This document shows, in pieces, positions 33,262 to 43,150 of a DNA stretch of 64,000 nt. This DNA is from Adiantum capillus-veneris (Eukaryota > Streptophyta > Polypodiopsida > Polypodiales > Pteridaceae): the NCBI GenBank assembly GCA_014529385.2, contig CM043959.1, positions 8,273,526-8,337,525 on the forward strand, written 5' to 3'. The notes beneath the pieces are model-generated. The model made no database searches. It was not told where the DNA came from and saw only the letters and a program-made list of their open reading frames with translations. The first letter of the stretch is position 1. Each line of letters opens with the position of its first letter. Both the position numbers and the translations under genes were made by a program.

Positions 33262-33275
33262 TACTCTGATACCAA
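33262..33275 (-). other. Primer-binding site of gypsy A
   Basis: The minus strand reads ATTGGTATCAGAGTA directly after ..TGTAACA, the probable LTR end. Confidence 0.85.
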
Positions 33276-34184
33276 TTGTTACAGGGACACAATAATAGAG
33301 ATAGACAACAAAAGATAGAGAAAGAGATCTTTGTATTGATGAATTTTTGCAGAGTTTTGTTACAACAGAGGAGCAATTGAATATGGGCGCACTCCGTTGT
33401 ACGGAGCTCAAACCTCCCGACCACCCCCGAGCTTCAATCCTCTTGCATGCAGCGTCTCACTCGCAATCGCACTCGCAAAAGAGGAGATCCGTGAATGATC
33501 CCCAAACGCACCACCCGACGTTCCTTTACTCTTCTTTTCCTCGTAAGCATGCGACTTCTCAAACTAACCGCTTTTTTTTTAAGGCGTTCAATCAACTCGA
33601 TTTTCGCACCAAGCATACCTGTGAGAATAAGATAAGAACGTGATCGCGAAGCGATCCGTAAAGGTTAGATTAAAAAAAAAATAAAAAAAATCAGTTGTCT
33701 ACAACTGAACATAACTCCCAAACAGAGCCAAAACAACCCAAGTCCGTCTCACACAATCTTGTTACTCTTGTTGCGCTCTTCGACGACTGTGTGATGCAAA
33801 ATTTCCATAGCCTACTCTAATTTGCTAAAAATCAACTTGCCAAACAGTATTTTCTACAAAAACGATGCAAAAACAGCAAATCTCACTTTTTCCTTAATCT
33901 TTGGCCCTCAACAAACATCAAAACATCAAAATCTCTAAAGACTCAGAGAACCAAAGTTGTTACTTATAACACAGGCTTCATTCGTTTCCTACATCACTTT
34001 TCCAAAATCACACGTCAACACCATCAAAAATGACCCAGAAGTTGCCTTCCAGCTCAAAAAATTTTATTGGACGAAAACAATCCACACATCCTTCTACACA
34101 TTGGACCAACTTTAAAACGACCAAAACTTCTTAGAAAAACAAAATTTATTGCTAACACTTCAAAAATCAAGTCCTGATACATGA
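33276..34184 (-). repeat. Putative 5' LTR of gypsy A; outer end undefined
   Basis: Begins on the plus strand TGTTACA at the primer-binding site. No second copy is present in the window, so the length is unknown; it must end before the repeat at 34185. Contains a poly-T and a poly-A stretch, no gene. Confidence 0.45.
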
Positions 34185-34567
34185 GTCGGGTCAGGGGCCA
34201 GGCTACTCGCTATGGGAAAAATTATAAACCAGATGCACTATACCAAGCAAACACATCGAAGAACACTTAAATGACTTAAAATTGGCACACTCAAAGCCTC
34301 AAGTTGGTAATAGTTAATCCAAAGTGGAATTTGATTACAAAAGTTGTCGTTAACGGCACTGCTTGACAATTCCCGAGTTGGTGAGAGCTTAAGCCTCCCA
34401 AAATCCAACCAAGAAGATAAAATTCATCCCTAGTTACACCTTGAAGCTTATCTGCTTAGAATGGCTATTATTAGCACTTAAAAATTGGTGCTCCTCTGCT
34501 TAAGTCAAGTGCAAAGAAACCGAGAGTTCCATTGCCCAAAGTCTACTTGGTAGAGAGTAAGAGCAAT
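34185..34567. repeat. Repeat giving the undisturbed order of the segment inverted at 20.9-21.8 kb
   Basis: 34190-34290 matches 20925-21010 in reverse complement and 34318-34567 matches 21839-22075 directly. The two parts are adjacent here and separated by the inverted RT segment there. Probably the 3' non-coding part of the same gypsy family. Confidence 0.75.
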
Positions 34568-34928
34568 CGAGGCAAGGTAGGGCATGACTGGGAAGATATT
34601 GTGCCGATTCTCTAAATACTTTTGTATGATGTGCACTAAATGGTCTAGAGTTCATGTCATTTCCTAACTGTATGAAAATCAATTTAACTAGTCACATGGT
34701 TTTCTTGCAACTTGACAAAGCGACATTCCATGCCTTGCACACTCAGATGAAACGCTACTCGATTGTCAAGTGAGTGGTTGAAATAAATTTTCTATAACTC
34801 TACACTATAATCTACTACATTTTAACATACTAGTAGTTCATGACTCAAAACATCACATCAATACTAATCCTCAACAACAAATTTACGTGGCATGGCCAAC
34901 CAAGCAAAACTAGGTGTGACCTTGTCAT
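34568..34928. other. No feature recognised
   Basis: About 360 bases of AT-rich unique-looking sequence. Confidence 0.4.
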
Positions 34929-34965
<37 letters not shown>

Positions 34966-34974
34966 TGAGTGAGA

Positions 34975-35007
<33 letters not shown>
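34929..35007. repeat. (GT)n(GA)n compound microsatellite
   Basis: About 12 GT units followed by about 35 bp of interrupted GA. Confidence 0.9.
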
Positions 35008-35012
<5 letters not shown>

Positions 35013-35230
35013 AGAACCATACAAAAGGTGGCTTTCAAACATGGGGACCAGCTAGCTTGATACGTCAATGGGCCATTTGAAACAATGTCTATTTGGCTTG
35101 CTATTTTAAACATATAAGAGTCAACTGAAATGTAGATTGTAGCTACGGAACGGGAGAAACAAGTCTTCAACTCTAGGCAAACTTTCATGAAATGAATCCC
35201 AATGCATCTCTCCATCTCTATCTCTATATA

Positions 35231-35419
35231 CTAAATAGCAAACGAGGCACCGTATTCCAGAAAAGGATTAGAGGGACCGAGTTGCCTTTGACTTGAGTCT
35301 TGGACTGATGCAGGAGAGCTCGCTTCAGCTGTGCAGTTATCACATTTCATTAGAAGAAGCCGCCGCCACCAGCTGCCCGCGTCCAAAGATGCTAACGCAC
35401 GCTGCTCCAGCAACCCCAC
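35231..35419 (-). other. Short open frame after a possible splice acceptor, downstream of the secreted-protein gene
   Basis: A 62-codon minus frame follows a tcctatag sequence (minus strand), which could be a splice acceptor. It has no recognisable domain. It might be a second exon of the gene at 35441-35743 if that gene is spliced, otherwise it is 3' sequence. Confidence 0.2.
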
Positions 35420-35440
35420 CTATAGGAGAATGAATTCAGA

Positions 35441-35743
35441 TTAGAGAGAAGAACTCTCATGATGGCAAAAGAACAGGCCGGTCGATGGAGAGCAACCCCT
35501 GACTGTGGCCTGAACTTGACGCCAACAAGCGCCCATCCCATACCCTACTTCCATAACGTCGGAACACATTTCCTGCATCACGACGCAAAATGGACAGCTC
35601 TCCCAGCATCTGAGGTCGATCTCTTGCCGTGAGCTGCCAGGTACAGAAGATATACATGAGCTGCGAAGGAGGAAGTTAGGACTTACATGGAGGTGCAGAA
35701 AATACGTCCACGACAGAGAGAGAAGCAGGCAGGAAGTCGCCAT
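35441..35743 (-). CDS. Putative secreted cysteine-rich small protein, 100 residues
   Basis: The ATG at 35743 (M-A-T-S-C-L-L-L-S-L) begins a hydrophobic leader of about 20 residues, a likely signal peptide. Positions 46-93 hold seven Cys in the spacing C-x3-C-x2-C-x6-C-x12-C-x9-C-x8-C, preceded by P-G-S-S-R-Q. Two more Cys lie at 5 and 30. Length and layout fit plant secreted peptides. The C-x3-C-x2-C...V-M pattern recalls the EPF/EPFL stomatal-patterning family, but the usual C-terminal C-x-C pair is absent, so I do not assign it. A TATA box lies 63 bp upstream. The frame is open upstream for 40 codons without domain content. A GTAAGT near 35680 could be a donor, which would change the product. 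It is the only candidate host gene here. Confidence 0.35.
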   Translation of the reverse strand: MATSCLLLSLSWTYFLHLHVSPNFLLRSSCISSVPGSSRQEIDLRCWESCPFCVVMQEMCSDVMEVGYGMGACWRQVQATVRGCSPSTGLFFCHHESSSL

Positions 35744-35805
35744 GATCGCTAACGCTGGATTACCAGTACTGGTTGGCAGAGAGCTGGCATAGGGTGTTCG
35801 TTTCA

Positions 35806-35812
35806 TTTTATA
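35806..35812 (-). promoter_or_regulatory. TATA box of the putative secreted-protein gene
   Basis: The minus strand reads GCATTATAAAATG; TATAAAA lies 63 bp before the ATG at 35743, leaving about 30 bases of leader. Confidence 0.4.
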
Positions 35813-35936
35813 ATGCAAGTGCAGAGCCAGAGACGGTAGACCACACCAGTAGACGTGCTGCATAATTCAAGGGTGTCTTTTTTCACTCCGCCTGGACCAT
35901 ACTGTCCAGTGCCCATGTCCACCTGCAGTGCTGCTC

Positions 35937-35937
35937 T

Positions 35938-35965
<28 letters not shown>
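35937..35965. repeat. (GA)n microsatellite
   Basis: About 13 GA units followed by a short G run, about 190 bp upstream of the putative secreted-protein gene. Confidence 0.9.
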
Positions 35966-35969
<4 letters not shown>

Positions 35970-36084
35970 AAGATATTTTGGTGGGGAGCTGAAGAAGGCC
36001 ATGACTCATGAGTCATTACCGTCATGCCACGACATCCAAGAATCCAAGGCGGGAGTTCCATAGCGCCTTTGGATGAGCGTTGAG

Positions 36085-36180
36085 TGAGGGGCCCAGGGCA
36101 AAGCTAAGATACGCTCATGAGTGCATGAGTGGCATTGAGTGTGTGTCCCACTCATGAGTGTATCTCAGCTATCCCCTCAT
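36085..36180. repeat. Short inverted repeat (hairpin), MITE-like
   Basis: AGCTAAGATACGCTCATGAG on the left pairs with AGCTGAGATACACTCATGAG (reverse complement of the right arm), with a spacer of about 30 bp. The flank tttggatgagcg is reminiscent of small DNA-element ends. Confidence 0.6.
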
Positions 36181-36429
36181 TGGCTGTGGAATCCGCCAAT
36201 GTCCAATCCATTCTTTTACACGAAAGTGCGAAATATTTTATTTTATTTTATTTCCAACAAAGCATCGAAGTTATATTAACAGGAGAAACGAGACAAAATT
36301 ACTCTTGAGCACCATGTGCACCAGGAGACACCAAAAGTCCATGACTTTAACCAAAACCATGACCATACCAAGGAGACTCTCCCTTTATAAAACCGATTAT
36401 TTACATTGGTTTGTCTAGATCCAAAACAG

Positions 36430-39400
36430 CTAGTCCTTAAGAGAGTCGATCATTCCTTGAATCTTCTCAATGAAGCTTCCAGCTTTGGAAACGACCTCGA
36501 AAGCTGTACGAGAGGATTCCAGATTAGCAGCCAGCATATTCTTGATTTTAGCTAACTTCCTGCTATTGATGGGGAGTTCCAGATCCTCTGCCTCCATATC
36601 TAGGTGAGCTTTTATTGTGTCTTTAATGATCTAGTTCCCCCAATAGTAGAGGCTGGCTTCGTTGACTTTAGTTTTGAACACCTATAGATTGACATCCACA
36701 AACAAAGCTTTCAGGCTAGGAGCCTGGTAAGCCACATTAAACACATGTCTGTTTCTCAATTTCCAAATAATCCATAAAAATTCTGCCCTACTGCGGTTCC
36801 AAAAGCACGACACAACACCGACAATGTCACCTAGCAGAAGTTGTCTCCAAGATACTGGATTTTTTAGCACAGAAGTTAATGGGGACAAAATGACAACAGA
36901 CTGAGGATAGTTTAAAAATAAATGAAAAAATGGACTCCACTTCTACGTTGCTTCCGAGACACATTCTTGTGGATAAGCCTGCGTTGAGGCTTTTCTCCCC
37001 TGTCCAAAGGGCTTTGTGGAGTATGAGCCAAAGGAGGACTGATTTTTTTGATTGAATTGAAGTGTCCCACAGCTTCTTGAATTTGAAAATCCACTGCCTC
37101 CTGTCTAGGTTGACGTTCCAGCGTCTGTTCAAAGTGTTGTGCAATGAGGGGGTGATGTCACCTAGATCCAATTGTAGGTGTTGGAGTTTGAACCCACCTT
37201 TCCATCCAAAGACACTGAGAGGGACACAATCTTTAAGAGAAAGCTTCCATAGATCTGAACAAGGGAAAGCCTCTAGTCTGCTGGCTAGAATAAGCGTGAG
37301 TTCCCATGGTTGGAGGGGAAACTGGAGAAGAAGTTCCTTGGATGATTTCCACCTATGTAGCTGTTTATTCCAAAGAACTTTCCAAGTGGTAATGACTTTG
37401 TTGTGGCGTCAAAGCGTCGTCCTTATCTGAGTGTTGGAGATAGGAGGTTGGGGGGAGAGAGGCCACCAAATGGATTCATATTTCCGTATAGTATTAGCTA
37501 TGTTATTACCCCAAAAGACTAACAGTTCAATCCTTGCCCTATTCCATGCACCCCATAGATATACCAGCAGGTCTGACCCTTTAGCCTTGGGGAATGGCCC
37601 AAAAAAAATAGTGATCCAACTCATTTTTTTCCATGGCTTCCAGTTAGCCAAAGCGAAGTTATTTATTTTCCTAAATAGGAGGAGAGCCCATTCCTGACTA
37701 GTGTCTTCTAGGGCACGGATGAGGAGTTTAACAACGATTTTATCTACCCACTTGTTAATGTTTTTAACTCCTAGGCCCTCTTTTACAACAGGAAGACAAC
37801 AAATATCCCATTGTACTTTAGCTGCAGCTTTCTTTCACGGATCACCTCCCCAAAATTGGAAAACCTTGTAATAATGACAATGGTGTTTTTGCATATGATG
37901 TGTACAATTTTCATTGATTTACTTTCATCAACTTACTTTTGTCAGTTTTGCATCTTTATTCTGCACACAATATTAATATGGATGATGGAGTCAATTGTTA
38001 TATTGTCGTGTGGGTGACTACTTTGGGTCTATACCTTGCACTTTCTTTCAAAGGTGAATCTGGGATTATCTTGGATTCATTTAGGTTTACTCTATTATTG
38101 AAACATTCAATATGGTTGATGGGTGGGAGGGCATTCAATGCCTTGCCACCCAAATTTATTTACTCTCGGGCGTCGCTATATAAGGCTCTGCAACGCCACT
38201 AGGAGCGTCGCTATAGGTGGTCTGTAATCCTCGCTATATGCGTCCCTATATAGGGACATTTATAGCGACGCTCATAGAGATGTTGTCATAGCGACGCTAT
38301 TAGAAACGGTCTTAGCGACACCAAGGAGTATAAAAACCTATTGAGCTATCGAGGTCGTTTCCAAAGCTGGAAGCTTCATTGAGAAGATTCAAGGAAAATA
38401 TAAGCTGAAAGAAAATGATTAATTACAATAACTCTTTTGGCCAGAGAGCCGTGGAAGCCCTTCCATCTTTCCAGCTTGGCCCCGAAATGTTCTAGAACCC
38501 AATCCTACCTTTGTCTGAGGGAGACCTTGAATTCGAAGGGGATGCCTAGCAGCCTAAATACTTCACCCTCTTTTATAGTAGAGCACCCTTGACTAAGAAT
38601 CCAACCCGGTAGTGGGGCCTGAGAGGATCTGAACCCTGTCTTGTTGTGATTGATTCTTGAACCAGAAGTAGAGCAAAAGATTTCCATTGCAGTCCATAAT
38701 TCTAACAGCGAGTTATCGTCGTTGCTTAGACTAATAGACCTATTGAGCTTTGAAAAATTTATAGCAGGTGTTGAGCATCATGGCTGGTCTTCAATTAGAC
38801 AGGTTTTCCTTGGTACCTTTCTTATGCAAAAGTTTAATGATCCCCATGTTGATAGAGAAAGAGAGTACCTGGAATGTAACTGCTTCCTCCCAAACTTTCC
38901 GGAGACGGGGGGTAAGGGCGTCTTTAAACACTTGGAAAAATTCCTTCGGTAGGCCGTCAATACCAGAAGATTTGTTTGGAGCCACTGAATCAATAGCAGC
39001 CTTGATTTTAGAAATAAAAAAGGGGAGATCAGCTAGGAAGCTGTCTTGTTGAGGACCACCTTTTGCCTGAATTTCCAAATCTCTTCTCTAGCTTGAGTCA
39101 CTTGAGGGGAGATTGATTTCTTGGGATTGAACAATGATTCAAAGTGGGTCCGAGTGAACTCAATATTTTTAGTTTCCCGTTGGATAGAGGCATTGTATTC
39201 CACAAACAGCGGGGAGGATTCTCGTATTTTCTTTTTTCTAAGGATCTTGAACATCTGTTTAGAGGGCCTCTCAATTTTACCTACCCACCACTCTCTAAAG
39301 AAGATGGAGGCATGTTTGGAAGCTATGTCTTCTTCATTTTTGAGTTTACCTCGTAGGGCAGTTATCGAGGACTAAGTAGACTCACTCTGCGGCCCTGATT

Positions 39401-40335
39401 CGAGGAGAAGGAGGGAGTTGTATATACGATCCCTTCGAGATCGATGTATCTGAGAGATTTCCTTGCGAAATTGTGCAAGACAGCTTTGAGTCTCCTTGAT
39501 GGCTAAAGACCAAGCTGTTGCTGGTCTAATTGCTCTAGCAAATTGATCTGTCCATTTTCTTCCCATTGTAGCTTGAACAATGGGGAGGTGGAATAGGTAA
39601 GGGTTCGTGTGGAGCCACTAGATCCTAATCTTGCTCGTCTTTTGGTCGATGAGAGTGGTCACTAGGTAGTGATCCGACAGACACGAGTTGAAGTTGATCA
39701 TGCTCTTGATTTTATTGAAGGAATTAGCCAACGAAAGAGAAACATAGCAACAATCTAGTCTTGCTTTTCTAGCCAGACTCCCTCTGGTATAGTTCTGCTA
39801 TGAGAAAGCTCCTGTTTCTCCACTGTCCCACAGCTCTAAAAGTCCTTCATCTTGTCCCATGTCAACTTTTCTCCACCATTGATGACCATACCTTTGCCTA
39901 GGAATCTGTCATGCGAGTTTTTGACCATATTGAAGCCACCAACGAGAATGATGTCCCCCTTCAAGAGAGACAGATCAGACCACATCTGAGTTCTTTGTAC
40001 TAAAGAACCTACTGGATAAACCGAGACTATAGTAGCTGGAAACGGGGCAGAGATGGGGACTGCAACCCAATGCTCCCCCCTAGCACCCAAGGATTCTGAG
40101 GGATCCACCTAGCAGGGATACCTAAAGGAGTGGCACCCAGCCCCCTAGAGTGAGAGGAGGTATACCATCTGAGGGAAGTCGACACTTTCTTCAAGCTCCT
40201 AACTAGATCATATCCATTGACCTTGATCTCCTGAAGTGCAATGGTGTTGATCGGATTATCCTCCACCCATGTTTTGATTTTGCGAGACTTGCATGGGTCA
40301 GTTAGCCCCTTTATGTTCCAATTTAGAACTTTCAT
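36430..40335 (-). pseudogene. LINE A ORF2 (endonuclease and reverse transcriptase)
   Basis: Starts at M-K-V-L-N-W-N-I-K-G-L (40335), the usual L1 endonuclease opening. Q-E-I-K-V-N-G and the G-G-F-N-M-V segment (normally G-D-F-N) near 39920 follow. RT begins near 39078 (A-P-N-K-S-S-G-I-D-G-L-P-K-E-F-F) and breaks after N-T-C-Y-K-F-F near 38750. It resumes at D-D-N-S-L-L-E-L-W, so roughly 150-200 residues including the Y-A-D-D box are missing. After the insert at 37.86-38.40 kb the frame resumes. A zinc-finger-like region (K-S-V-L-L-W-L-I-L-H-K-A-L-W) lies near 37050, then R-A-E-F-L-W-I-I-W-K-L-R-N-R-H-V-F, ending at 36430. Target-primed reverse transcription would be its role. Confidence 0.85.
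37860..38395. other. Insert in LINE A with CACTA-like subterminal repeats
   Basis: The LINE frame stops at about 38396 and resumes at about 37860. The 0.5-kb insert contains several copies of tatagcgacgc and its complement (38165-38320) and a CACTAGGAGCGTCG at about 38199, typical of CACTA subterminal regions. Its right end (38356-38395) is a 40-bp piece of the LINE's own 3' coding end in opposite orientation. Confidence 0.6.
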
Positions 40336-40489
40336 TTATGCTATTTTTTGTCTTTTTTGGATTTCCGAGGTGGGGACTTGGTTGAATTTTTCAAGGCTTG
40401 ATCATGAGCCCTTTTGTTGTCTTTTGGGATCTCCATTGGTGCCGGGGGGCGAAGGGGGGACATTTTCCTTATTGGAGATGTCTGGGTAG

Positions 40490-41656
40490 GGGGAAGGCCA
40501 GGTTCAGATCAATGATCATGTCAGCATCCATTTTGTTGACCTAAGTTTCTAGCTCAGCGGGCAATGATTCCTCAGCATCTGATTCAGATAATTCTGACTC
40601 TTGAAAGTCATTGTCATCGAATTTAGTCAAGGGGCCCAGCACAACGAAACGAGTAGGCTGCCACTTCTTGTCTTTTTCTTTTTGTTTGTCCCTTCCCTTA
40701 TCGTTTCTATGAACAATTGTTTTGCTTGTGGCATGAGCTACTATGGTGAAGCCCTCAGTTTCTCCTTCTTTACCCTCTTTCTCTTTTTCTGGCGTCCATT
40801 CCTGTGGGGTCAGGGGGAATTTGATTGGACAGTTTCTCACAAAGTGAGATTTAGCTCCACAATGGAAGCAAGTGTTAGAAATATACTTGCAGAGTATCTG
40901 TTGCTCAAATAGTTCACCATCACCAGTGAAGATGTCTATGGAGGAGGGGAGGTAAAAAAAAAATGTCCATTTCTATAAGAACCTGATGATCCTAGGATGG
41001 AATGTACTTGGTCTTCTGCCTCCCCCCTAGGACTTTGCCCAGAGGAGAACCTATTTTGGCCAGGTGAGAGTGCTTGATAGATTAGGGAATTCTACCCACA
41101 CAGGGTAGTTCACCAAGGTAGAGCGGTCAAGATTGAGATCCTTGTTCCAGTGGAAAAGGCTCAACGAGGAGTACCTTATTATCCATTGGCCATGACTAAG
41201 TACAATGAATGCCATCTCTGCTATCTTGAAGACAAACAGGTAATGTCCCTTGGGCAGGGCCTATATAGTCTCTACCTCTACAACCAAGACACCCCACTGT
41301 TTCCTAATCGAGTTCTTGAGTATATCAATAGGTGGGCGGGGTCCAGCTAGCAATTCAATAAGTGCCCATTCTTCCAAATCTTTCGACTCTTTCCTTATTT
41401 GAGAAGCAGGGAGTGAGACATGGGGCTTACCTCGGAGACTTAGCGCAGGGACTCTTGTAGTAGGTCTAAAGCTTTCTTCCTCGAGAATGACCTCAGCCAG
41501 TGTATCTTTCTGCTTGTCAGAACCTGCAAGATGAGCTTTGCCACACACTTCAGCTGCTATCTTGAAATGAAGGGATGACGTGGGGGTTCCATCTCCTCCC
41601 ATTGTGATGGTTGCTTTGAGCCTCTGCACCAAGCCTTGGGGGAGCACATGAAGCAC
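40490..41656 (-). pseudogene. LINE A ORF1 (DUF4283-like, zinc knuckle)
   Basis: Reads E-E-W-A-L-I-E-L-L-A-G-P-R-P-P-I-D-I-L near 41320, typical of plant LINE ORF1 DUF4283 domains. A decayed middle follows with P-V-W-V-E-F-P-N-L. An intact CCHC knuckle C-F-H-C-G-A-K-S-H-F-V-R-N-C lies near 40870-40825. The acidic tail (40840-40541) ends in L-E-T then TAG, after which the frame continues. The start is uncertain, with M-G-G-D-G near 41602 one option. ORF1 binds element RNA. Confidence 0.75.
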
Positions 41657-41800
41657 TTCTTGGTACAGGGAAAGCTTAAAGGCTTTGATTGAGCAGGGAG
41701 AGTTCGGGAGGACGAGGGCTCAGTGAGGGAGTAATTTCGCGAGGTGGCATGCATTAGGGGATAGGTGTGCACGCAAAGGGGGGAGGTCATCATAAAGAGT

Positions 41801-42286
41801 GGATGGGACGTGGCCTCAAAGGGCATGCCCTAGCACCTACTCTATGCAAAGCTAGCCCCCCATCGCTAGGGTTATGCTTCTAACCTCCTCCTTTGATTTC
41901 AAGAATCTCTTTCACCCGTTTAAAGTGTGACGTATTCGTAAGAGCATGGTCATGCTAAGCATCTAAACTAACATAATATGATGGAAGGAGGAGCCATTTA
42001 CACGTGTCAAAATCTGAGACATGAAATCTAAACTCCAAAACTGAGAGAAGCCCTTGTGCACGCGATAAAGAGGGAGAGAGAACGAGAGAGAGAGGCCGCC
42101 GAAGGTGGCCGGCTGTACTAGTGCACTATAGTTTTTAGGGCGGGTTCCCTGTATGAAGTGATATGAAATCGTTGCACATTGGTAACCAATCAAATGCACG
42201 CAAGTAAGCAATGTTGTTCACTATGTGCGGTGACAACGGGTAGCTCCACGTGCCATCTCACAAACAAAACAACCCTATTGCTTCGG

Positions 42287-42288
<2 letters not shown>
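41801..42288. other. Upstream flank of LINE A; no gene recognised
   Basis: Possibly the LINE 5' untranslated region. No motif beyond short GA runs near 42066-42094. Confidence 0.35.

Positions 42289-42326
<38 letters not shown>
42289..42326. repeat. C38 homopolymer
   Basis: Thirty-eight consecutive C residues. The minus strand is a poly-G tract with G-quadruplex potential. Confidence 0.95.
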
Positions 42327-42329
<3 letters not shown>

Positions 42330-43150
42330 TTGAAAATTGTACTTTCACCCTCCACATAACTTGACAGCAAGAAAGTATTCGTGTTGCACCCATTGTTTTC
42401 CCCCAATGGAACCACATTGTTTTTAAATATAAAACAAACCAATCTCCCCCCCCTCCCTCCCCCCCTTCCCTTCTTACATAAATAGATTAATGTCTACCCT
42501 TTTGTGAGTCTATCAACATCAAAATAGAGAAGGAGATTAAGCTCCTTTGTACTTCATAGCAAGTACATTAGCCACCTTGGGAGGAGAAACAAGAGTCGGT
42601 TTTGCCAAATTTTTTCCTTTTTTTTGTCCATATGGAAGCTAGTTTCTTTGAGAGTTGTTCGGCGTGTCATACGTGCACTAATGTGTATTTATGTAGCGTT
42701 CTTTTAGGGAAAACGTGTCAAGAAAACAATGGTGGTGTAAATCAACTCACTAAGGTGAGGTTTACTTATGTGAATCATACATTCATGAGAAAGTTGAAAT
42801 GTTGTTTCCAGGTCTTTACCCTTTTTTTTTTGCAATATAGGTACAACTGACTCCAACGCAAATCAAATTTTTGATTCTCAACAAGACAATGATGACCCTA
42901 CTCTCTACCAATCTCATTTCTCTCAATCTATAGAGTTTCCATCCATACCCCCCTCTTTCTTTCCACATGCCACCTCATGCCTACCAAACCATGTTCAACT
43001 CTCCATCCATCTCTCCCAACTTTCCCTTCATGTTTATACCCCCAAATTATGGTTCTTGAATTCCACCACCCCTTCCCTCACCTCCTCTAAATGCTCATAG
43101 TCCACATTCTCCTATGGCTACACAACCTTCTCGTCCCTCAACCCCTCTAA
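42327..43150. other. No gene; C-rich and AT-rich patches
   Basis: Contains a CT/C-rich patch near 42446-42472 and poly-T stretches near 42615 and 42822. Short frames are without motifs. Confidence 0.4.

Larger units (their letters stand above)
25901..33275 (-). mobile_element. Gypsy element A (minus strand), split by a nested LTR element
   Basis: From the primer-binding site at 33262-33275 the minus strand carries gag, zinc knuckle, protease, RT, RNase H, integrase and a C-terminal domain in the gypsy order. A 2756-bp LTR element (27759-30514) interrupts it between RT and RNase H, with an ATATT duplication. Its left end passes directly into element B near 25901-25920, so its own 3' LTR is missing. 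Several stops are TAG or TGA. Non-functional. Confidence 0.85.
36232..41800 (-). mobile_element. LINE A (L1-like), minus strand, internally deleted and interrupted
   Basis: From right to left: ORF1 with a DUF4283-like domain and CCHC knuckle, ORF2 endonuclease, partial RT, RT C-terminal part, RT-type zinc finger and a C-terminal domain. The element ends in an (AAAAT)n tail at about 36232-36252 (plus strand tattttattttatttt). The RT core is deleted near 38745, and about 0.5 kb of foreign DNA sits at about 37860-38395. The 5' end is approximate. Confidence 0.85.

Noticed and set aside
35441..35743. Firm assignment to the EPF/EPFL stomatal peptide family
   Set aside because: The C-x3-C-x2-C spacing fits, but the C-terminal C-x-C pair and the conserved loop are missing, so only a generic secreted cysteine-rich call is made.
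36158..36418. 86-codon plus-strand frame over the LINE A 3' end
   Set aside because: It lies antisense to the LINE 3' untranslated region and tail; a shadow frame.
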